Source of the DNA: Perkinsus olseni
Taxonomy: Eukaryota; Perkinsozoa; Perkinsida; Perkinsidae
Direction of reading: 5' to 3'
DNA length: 25,808 nucleotides
NCBI GenBank assembly: GCA_013115135.1
Contig: JABANP010000637.1
Span: 1-25,808, forward strand
Shown here: one piece after another, positions 17,101 through 25,808 of the stretch
Position numbering within the stretch: position 1 is the first letter of the stretch
Layout: each line of letters begins with the position of its first letter
Translations under genes and position numbers: made by a program
The notes under the pieces: model-generated
The model's database searches: none
The model's input: the letters and a program-made list of their open reading frames with translations, nothing else
What the model was told of the DNA's origin: nothing

Positions 17101-19763
17101 GATTCATGTCAACCTTTCTTTCCGTCAACCATCGGATTTCACTCGATATGAGTTTCCAGAGCACATTGAGGTGAGACAGACCGCTTGACGACTATCTCGC
17201 CCAAGTGAGGCTATGTTTGGATCATCAGCGTCACTGGTGGTCTACCAGTGGTAATCGCGAAGACTGATGTCGAACCTTTTGTCCGTCGACTCGCACGCGA
17301 CATGAGTTTCCACAGCACGCGAAAGTAATGAAGACCACTTGACGACTACGTCACTCGAGTAAGGAAAAGACCAGATCATCAGCCTCATTGGTAGCAGCAG
17401 AGATTCATGTCAACCCTTCCCTCCGTCAACTCGCACTCGATATGAGTTTCCACAGCATACGGGGGAGACACAGACCACTTCACGGCTGTGCCACCCGAAT
17501 AGGGTTATATTCAGATCATCAGCGTCATTGGTAGACGTAAAGAGTAATGTCAAGCTTTTTGGCCGTCGACTCCCACGCCATATGAGTTTCCACAGCACAT
17601 GAAAGTAATGAAGACCACTTGACGACTACGTCACTCGAGTAAGGAAAAGACCAGATCATCAGCCTCATTGGTAGCAGCAGAGATTCATGTCAACCTTTCT
17701 CTCCGTCAACCATCGGATTTCACTCGATATGAGTTTCCAGAGCACATTGAGGTGAGACAGACCACTTGACGACTATCTCGCCCAAGTGAGGCTATGTTTG
17801 GATCATCAGCGTCACTGGTGGTCTACCAGTGGTAATCGCGAAGACTGATGTCGACCCTTTTTTCCGTCGACTCGCACGCGACATGAGTTTCCACAGCACA
17901 GGAATGCGATGCAGGGCATTCCGAGGCTATATCATGCGAGTAAAGAAAGGGTTAGATCATCAGCCTCATTGGTAGCAGCAGAGATTCATGTCAACCCTTC
18001 TCTCCGTCAACTCCCACTTTATATGAGTTTCCACAGCATACGGGGGAGATACAGACCACTTCACGGCTGTGCCACCCGAATAGGGATATATTCAGATCAT
18101 CAGCGTCATTGGTAGACGTAAAGAGTAATGTCAAGCTTTTTGGCCGTCGACTCCCACGCCATATGAGTTTCCACAGCACACGAAAGTAATGAAGACCACT
18201 TGACGACTACGTCACTCGAGTAAGGAAAAGACCAAATCATCAGCCTCATTGGTAGCAGCAGAGATTCATGTCAACCTTTCTCTCCGTCAACCATCGGATT
18301 TCACTCGATATGAGTTTCCAGAGCACATTGAGGTGAGACAGATCGCTTGACGACTATCTCGCCCAAGTGAGGCTATGTTTGGATCATCAGCGTCACTGGT
18401 AGCCTACCAGTGGTAAGCGCGAAGACTGATGTCGAACCTTTTGTCCGTCGACTCCCGCGCGACATGAGTTTCCACCGCACACGAATGCCATGCAGGGCAT
18501 TCCGAGACTATATCATGCGAGTAAAGAAAAGGTTAGATCATCAGCCTCATTGGTAGCAGCAGAGATTCATGTCAACCTTTCTCTCCGTCAACTCCCCATT
18601 TATATGAGTTTCCACAGCATACGGGGGAGGTACAGACCACTTCACGGCTGTGCCACCCGAATAGGGATATATTCAGATCATTAGCGTCATTGGTAGACGT
18701 AAAGAGTAATGTCAAGCTTTTTGGCCGTCGACTCCCACGCCATATGAGTTTCCACAGCACACGAAAGTAATGAAGACCACTTGACCACTTCGTCACTCGA
18801 GTAAGGAAAAGACCAGATCATCAGCCTCATTGGTAGCAGCAGAGATTCATGTCAACCTTTCTCTCCGTCAACCATCGGATTTCACTCGATATGAGTTTCC
18901 AGAGCACATTGAGGTGAGACAGACCACTTGACGACTATCTCGCCCAAGTGAGGCTATGTTTGGATCATCAGCGTCACTGGTAGCCTACCAGTGGTAAGCG
19001 CGAAGACTGATGTCGAACCTTTTGTCCGTCGACTCCCGCGCGACATGAGTTTCCACCGCACACGAATGCCATGCAGGGCATTCCGAGACTATATCATGCG
19101 AGTAAAGAAAAGGTTAGATCGTAAGCCTTATTGGTAGCAGCAGAGATTCATGTCAACCTTTCTCTCCGTCAACTCCCACTTTATATGAGTTTCCACAGCA
19201 TACGGGGGAGATACAGACCACTTCACGGCTGTGCCACCCGAATAGGGATATATTCAGATCATCAGCGTCATTGGTAGACGTAAAGAGTAATGTCAAGCTT
19301 TTTGGCCGTCGACTCCCACGCCATATGAGTTTCCACAGCACATGAAAGTAATGAAGACCACTTGACGACTACGTCACTCGAGTAAGGAAAAGACCAGATC
19401 ATCAGCCTCATTGGTAGCAGCAGAGATTCATGTCAACCTTTCTCTCCGTCAACCATCGGATTTCACTCGATATGAGTTTCCAGAGCACATTGAGGTGAGA
19501 CAGACCACTTGACGACTATCTCGCCCAAGTGAGGCTATGTTTGGATCATCAGCGTCACTGGTGGTCTACCAGTGGTAATCGCGAAGACTGATGTCGACCC
19601 TTTTGTCCGTCGACTCGCACGCGACATGAGTTTCCACAGCACAGGAATGCGATGCAGGGCATTCCGAGGCTATGTCACTCGAGTAAGGAAAAGACCAGAT
19701 CATCAGCCTCATTGGTAGCAGCAGAGATTCATGTCAACCCTTCTCTCCGTCAACTCCCACTCG

Positions 19764-20286
19764 ATATGAGTTTCCACAGCACACGGGGGAGATACAGACC
19801 ACTTCACGGCTGTGCCACCCGAATAGGGATATATTCAGATCATCAGCGTCATTGGTAGACGTAAAGAGTAATGTCAAGCTTTTTGGCCGTCGACTCCCAC
19901 GCCATATGAGTTTCCACAGCACACGAAAGTAATGAAGACCACTTGACGACTACGTCACTCGAGTGAGAAACAGACCAGATCATCAGCCTCATTGGTAGCA
20001 GCAGAGATTCATGTCAACCTTTCTCTCCGTCAACCATCGGATTTCACTCGATATGAGTTTCCACAGCATACGGGGGAGATACAGACCACTTCACGGCTGT
20101 GCCACCCGAATAGGGATATATTCAGATTTCCGTCGACTCCCGCGCGACATGAGTTTCCACCGCACACGAATGCCATGCAGGGCATTCCGAGACTATATCA
20201 TGCGAGTATAGAAAGGGTTAGATCATCAGCCTCATTGGTAGCAGCAGAGATTCATGTCAACCCTTCTCTCCGTCAACTCCCACTTT
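19764..20286. repeat. Rearranged higher-order unit (A joined to a truncated D, then C)
   Basis: At 20051 the end of an A monomer is followed by D-type sequence instead of B. That D stops at about 20127 and passes into the end of a B monomer and then C. The step between regular D monomers is 523 rather than 581. Two unequal recombination events, or one gene-conversion patch, would explain it. Confidence 0.75.
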
Positions 20287-23200
20287 ATATGAGTTTCCAC
20301 AGCATACGGGGGAGATACAGACCACTTCACGGCTGTGCCACCCGAATAGGGATATACTCAGATCATCAGCGTCATTGGTAGACGTAAAGAGTAATGTCAA
20401 GCTTTTTGGCCGTCGACTCCCACGCCATATGAGTTTCCACAGCACACGAAAGTAATGAAGACCACTTGACGACTACGTCACTCGAGTAAGGAAAAGACCA
20501 AATCATCAGCCTCATTGGTAGCAGCAGAGATTCATGTCAACCTTTCTCTCCGTCAACCATCGGATTTCACTCGATATGAGTTTCCAGAGCACATTGAGGT
20601 GAGACAGACCGCTTGACGACTATCTCGCCCAAGTGAGGCTATGTTTGGATCATCAGCGTCACTGGTAGCCTACCAGTGGTAAGCGCGAAGACTGATGTCG
20701 AACCTTTTGTCCGTCGACTCCCGCGCGACATGAGTTTCCACCGCACACGAATGCCATGCAGGGCATTCCGAGACTATATCATGCGAGTAAAGAAAAGGTT
20801 AGATCATCAGCCTCATTGGTAGCAGCAGAGATTCATGTCAACCTTTCTCTCCGTCAACTCCCCATTTATATGAGTTTCCACAGCATACGGGGGAGGTACA
20901 GACCACTTCACGGCTGTGCCACCCGAATAGGGATATATTCAGATCATCAGCGTCATTGGTAGACGTAAAGAGTAATGTCAAGCTTTTTGGCCGTCGACTC
21001 CCACGCCATATGAGTTTCCACAGCACACGAAAGTAATGAAGACCACTTGACCACTACGTCACTCGAGTAAGGAAAAGACCAGATCATCAGCCTCATTGGT
21101 AGCAGCAGAGATTCATGTCAACCTTTCTCTCCGTCAACCATCGGATTTCACTCGATATGAGTTTCCAGAGCACATTGAGGTGAGACAGACCACTTGACGA
21201 CTATCTCGCCCAAGTGAGGCTATGTTTGGATCATCAGCGTCACTGGTAGCCTACCAGTGGTAAGCGCGAAGACTGATGTCGAACCTTTTGTCCGTCGACT
21301 CCCGCGCGACATGAGTTTCCACCGCACACGAATGCCATGCAGGGCATTCCGAGACTATATCATGCGAGTAAAGAAAAGGTTAGATCGTAAGCCTTATTGG
21401 TAGCAGCAGAGATTCATGTCAACCTTTCTCTCCGTCAACTCCCACTTTATATGAGTTTCCACAGCATACGGGGGAGATACAGACCACTTCACGGCTGTGC
21501 CACCCGAATAGGGATATATTCAGATCATCAGCGTCATTGGTAGACGTAAAGAGTAATGTCAAGCTTTTTGGCCGTCGACTCCCACGCCATATGAGTTTCC
21601 ACAGCACATGAAAGTAATGAAGACCACTTGACGACTACGTCACTCGAGTGAGGAACAGACCAGATCATCAGCCTCATTGGTAGCAGCAGAGATTCATGTC
21701 AACCTTTCTCTCCGTCAACCATCGGATTTCACTCGATATGAGTTTCCAGAGCACATTGAGGTGAGACAGACCGCTTGACGACTATCTCGCCCAAGTGAGG
21801 CTATGTTTGGATCATCAGCGTCACTGGTGGTCTACCAGTGGTAATCGCGAAGACTGATGTCGAACCTTTTGTCCGTCGACTCGCACGCGACATGAGTTTC
21901 CACAGCACAGGAATGCGATGCAGGGCATTCCGAGGCTATGTCACTCGAGTAAGGAAAAGACCAGATCATCAGCCTCATTGGTAGCAGCAGAGATTCATGT
22001 CAACCCTTCCCTCCGTCAACTCCGCACTCGATATGAGTTTCCACAGCATACGGGGAGATACAGACCACTTCACGGCTGTGCCACCCGAATAGGGTTATAT
22101 TCAGATCATCAGCGTCGTTGGTAGACGTAAAGAGTAATGTCAAGCTTTTGGCCGTCGACTCCCACGCCATATGAGTTTCCACAGCACACGAAAGTAATGA
22201 AGACCACTTGACGACTACGTCATTCCAGAACACATTGAGGTGAGACAGACCGCTTGACGACTATCTCGCCCAAGTGAGGCTATGTTTGGATCATCAGCGT
22301 CACTGGTAGCCTACCAGTGGTAATCGCGAAGACTGATGTCGAACCTTTTGTCCGTCGACTCCCGCGCGACATGAGTTTCCACCGCACACGAATGCCATGC
22401 AGGGCATTCCGAGACTATATCATGCGAGTAAAGAAAGACCAGATCATCAGCCTCATTGGTAGCAGCAGAGATTCATGTCAACCCTTCTCTCCGTCAACTC
22501 CGCACTCGATATGAGTTTCCACAGCATACGGGGGAGATACAGACCACTTCACGGCTGTGCCACCCGAATAGGGATATATTCAGATCATCAGCGTCGTTGG
22601 TAGACGTAAAGAGTAATGTCAAGCTTTTGGCCGTCGACTCCCACGCCATATGAGTTTCCACAGCACACGAAAGTAATGAAGACCACTTGACGACTACGTC
22701 ATTCCAGAACACATTGAGGTGAGACAGACCACTTGACGACTATCTCGCCCAAGTGAGGCTATGTTTGGATCATCAGCGTCACTGGTAGCCTACCAGTGGT
22801 AAGCGCGAAGACTGATGTCGAACCTTTTGTCCGTCGACTCCCGCGCGACATGAGTTTCCACCGCACACGAATGCCATGCAGGGCATTCCGAGACTATATC
22901 ATGCGAGTAAAGAAAAGGTTAGATCATAAGCCTTATTGGTAGCAGCAGAGATTCATGTCAACCCTTCTCTCCGTCAACTCCCACTCGATATGAGTTTCCA
23001 CAGCATACGGGGAGATACAGACCACTTCACGGCTGTGCCACCCGAATAGGGATATATTCAGATCATCAGCGTCATTGGTAGACGTAAAGAGTAATGTCAA
23101 GCTTTTTTGGCCGTCGACTCCCACGCCATATGAGTTTCCACAGCACACGAAAGTAATGAAGACCACTTGACGACTACGTCACTCGAGTAAGGAAAAGACC

Positions 23201-25808
23201 AGATCATCAGCCTCATCGGTAGCAGCAGAGATTCATGTCAACCTTTCTCTCCGTCAACCATCGGATTTCACTCGATATGAGTTTCCAGAGCACATTGAGG
23301 TGAGACAGACCACTTGACGACTATCTCGCCCAAGTGAGGCTATGTTTGGATCATCAGCGTCACTGGTAGCCTACCAGTGGTAATCGCGAAGACTGATGTC
23401 GAACCTTTTGTCCGTCGACTCGCACGCGACATGAGTTTCCACAGCACACGAATGCGATGCAGGGCATACCGAGGCTATGTCATGCGAGTAAAGAAAAGGT
23501 TAGATCATCAGCCTCATTGGTAGCAGCAGAGATTCATGTCAACCTTTCTCTCCGTCAACTCCCACTTTATATGAGTTTCCACAGCATACGGGGAGATACA
23601 GACCACTTCACGGCTGTGCCACCCGAATAGGGATATATTCAGATCATCAGCGTCATTGGTAGACGTAAAGAGTAATGTCAAGCTTTTTGGCCGTCGACTC
23701 CCACGCCATATGAGTTTCCACAGCACACGAAAGTAATGAAGACCACTTGACGACTACGTCACTCGAGTGAGGAACAGACCAGATCATCAGCCTCATTGGT
23801 AGCAGCAGAGATTCATGTCAACCTTTCTTTCCGTCAACCATCGGATTTCACTCGATATGAGTTTCCAGAGCACATTGAGGTGAGACAGACCGCTTGACGA
23901 CTATCTCGCCCAAGTGAGGCTATGTTTGGATCATCAGCGTCACTGGTGGTCTACCAGTGGTAATCGCGAAGACTGATGTCGAACCCTTTTGTCCGTCGAC
24001 TCGCACGCGACATGAGTTTCCACAGCACGCGAATGCGATGCAGGGCATTCCGAGGCTATGTCACTCGAGTAAGGAAAAGACCAGATCATCAGCCTCATTG
24101 GTAGCAGCAGAGATTCATGTCAACCCTTCCTCCGTCAACTCCGCACTCGATATGAGTTTCCACAGCATACGGGGGAGACACAGACCACTTCACGGCTGTG
24201 CCACCCGAATAGGGTTATATTCAGATCATCAGCGTCATTGGTAGACGTAAAGAGTAATGTCAAGCTTTTTGGCCGTCGACTCCCACGCCATATGAGTTTC
24301 CACAGCACATGAAAGTAATGAAGACCACTTGACGACTACGTCACTCGAGTAAGGAAAAGACCAGATCATCAGCCTCATTGGTAGCAGCAGAGATTCATGT
24401 CAACCTTTCTTTCCGTCAACCATCGGATTTCACTCGATATGAGTTTCCAGAGCACATTGAGGTGAGACAGACCGCTTGACGACTATCTCGCCCAAGTGAG
24501 GCTATGTTTGGATCATCAGCGTCACTGGTGGTCTACCAGTGGTAATCGCGAAGACTGATGTCGAACCTTTTGTCCGTCGACTCGCACGCGACATGAGTTT
24601 CCACAGCACACGAAATGCAATGCAGGGCATTCCGACGACTACGTCACTCGAGTAAAGAAAAAGGCCAGATCATCAGCCCTCATTGGTAGCAGCAGAGATT
24701 CATGTCAACCCTTCCTCCGTCAACTCGCACTCGATATGAGTTTCCACAGCATACGGGGAGATACAGACCACTTCACGGCTGTGCCACCCGAATAGGGTTA
24801 TATTCAGATCATCAGCGTCGTTGGTAGACGTAAAGAGTAATGTCAAGCTTTCTGGCCGTCGACTCCCACGCCATATGAGTTTCCACAGCACACGAAAGTA
24901 ATGAAGACCACTTGACGACTACGTCATTCCAGAACACATTGAGGTGAGACAGACCACTTGACGACTATCTCGCCCAAGTGAGGCTATGTTTGGATCATCA
25001 GCGTCACTGGTAGCCTACCAGTGGTAAGCGCGAAGACTGATGTCGAACCTTTTGTCCGTCGACTCCCGCGCGACATGAGTTTCCACCGCACACGAATGCC
25101 ATGCAGGGCATTCCGAGACTATATCATGCGAGTAAAGAAAAGGTTAGATCATAAGCCTTATTGGTAGCAGCAGAGATTCATGTCAACCCTTCTCTCCGTC
25201 AACTCCCACTCGATATGAGTTTCCACAGCATACGGGGAGATACAGACCACTTCACGGCTGTGCCACCCGAATAGGGATATATTCAGATCATCAGCGTCAT
25301 TGGTAGACGTAAAGAGTAATGTCAAGCTTTTTGGCCGTCGACTCCCACGCCATATGAGTTTCCACAGCACACGAAAGTAATGAAGACCAGCTTGACGACT
25401 ACGTCACTCGAGTAAGGAAAAGACCAGATCATCAGCCTCATCGGTAGCAGCAGAGATTCATGTCAACCTTTCTCTCCGTCAACCATCGGATTTCACTCGA
25501 TATGAGTTTCCAGAGCACATTGAGGTGAGACAGACCACTTGACGACTATCTCGCCCAAGTGAGGCTATGTTTGGATCATCAGCGTCACTGGTAGCCTACC
25601 AGTGGTAATCGCGAAGACTGATGTCGAACCTTTTTGTCCGTCGACTCGCACGCGACATGAGTTTCCACAGCACACGAATGCGATGCAGGGCATACAGAGG
25701 CTATGTCATGCGAGTAAAGAAAAGGTTAGATCATCAGCCTCATTGGCAGCAGCAGAGATTCATGTCAACCCTTTCTCTCCGTCAACTCCCACTTTATATG
25801 AGTTTCCA

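Larger units (their letters stand above)
13129..25808. repeat. Satellite array, 581-bp higher-order repeat of four monomers
   Basis: Every monomer starts with a variant of ATATGAGTTTCCA and contains ATCATCAGC near its middle. Four types alternate. In one unit, A is 14195-14341 (147 bp), B 14342-14495 (154), C 14496-14635 (140) and D 14636-14775 (140), together 581 bp. A and C share a long near-identical stretch, as do parts of B and D, suggesting that an older dimer was duplicated. D monomers start at 13575, 14055, 14636, 15217, 15798, 16278, 16859, 17440, 18021, 18602, 19183, 19764, 20051, 20287, 20868, 21449, 22031, 22509, 22988, 23569, 24150, 24734, 25213 and 25796. Most steps are 581; steps near 480 come from a 101-base deletion. 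The array leaves the window at the right. The repeated 62-68-residue ORFs inside it are a by-product. Confidence 0.97.

Noticed and set aside
13545..25370. About twenty near-identical 62-70-residue ORFs on both strands within the satellite
   Set aside because: They recur with the 581-bp period, which is not a multiple of three, overlap each other on both strands, and are broken by single-base indels in later units (for example 22031, 22988, 24150). They are by-products of the repeat.
13129..25808. CRISPR array
   Set aside because: Repeats are 140-154 bp and contiguous, with no unique spacers and no cas genes; the context is eukaryotic satellite.

Overview
The window is eukaryotic. It holds one large Ty3/gypsy-type LTR retrotransposon that entered from outside the left edge, a 5'-truncated non-LTR (LINE) insertion nested inside it, a short unassigned spacer, and about 12.7 kb of tandem satellite DNA that runs off the right edge. 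Nothing resembles a bacterial operon, and I recognise no rRNA or tRNA gene. The coding parts use the standard stop codons, are rich in CpG (especially GTACG and GGACG words) and have no evident introns, which argues against a heavily CpG-methylated host genome. A protist, such as a perkinsid-like alveolate, is one possibility, but the host lineage cannot be fixed from the sequence alone.

Layout. (1) 1-370: the 3' end of gag with two zinc knuckles, carrying a one-base frame break upstream of the knuckles. (2) 361-409: a textbook -1 ribosomal frameshift cassette, G GGA AAC directly before the gag TAG, followed by a long hairpin. (3) 367-5487: an intact pol with protease, reverse transcriptase, RNase H, integrase (zinc domain, DD35E core, SH3-like end) and a long Pro/Ser/Arg tail. 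(4) 5488-5919: a spacer with a purine run and a strong candidate 3' splice site. (5) 5920-9329, continued at 11340-11502: a very large third ORF in the env position that has no env features and matches nothing I know. (6) 9324-11339: the LINE, on the minus strand, splitting ORF3; its RT (partial), RNase H and CCHC end are still open. (7) 11503-11735: a 3' untranslated stretch ending in a polypurine tract. (8) 11736-12088: the 3' LTR (TGTGAT...ATCACA).

(9) 12089-13128: non-LTR flank with a dense cluster of palindromes, small tandem repeats, a 20-bp minisatellite, and a possible two-exon gene fragment that runs into the satellite. (10) 13129-25808: a satellite built from four related monomers (A 147, B 154, C 140, D 140 bp) that form a 581-bp higher-order repeat. 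This is itself organised into roughly 2.22-2.27-kb blocks by a recurrent 101-bp deletion and by segmental duplication.

How it works together: Gag and Gag-Pol would be made from one RNA through -1 frameshifting, and ORF3 probably from a spliced RNA. This copy is unlikely to be autonomous because of the gag frame break and the LINE in ORF3, although pol looks intact. The nested insertion next to an ordered satellite suggests a heterochromatic, possibly pericentromeric, location (inference).
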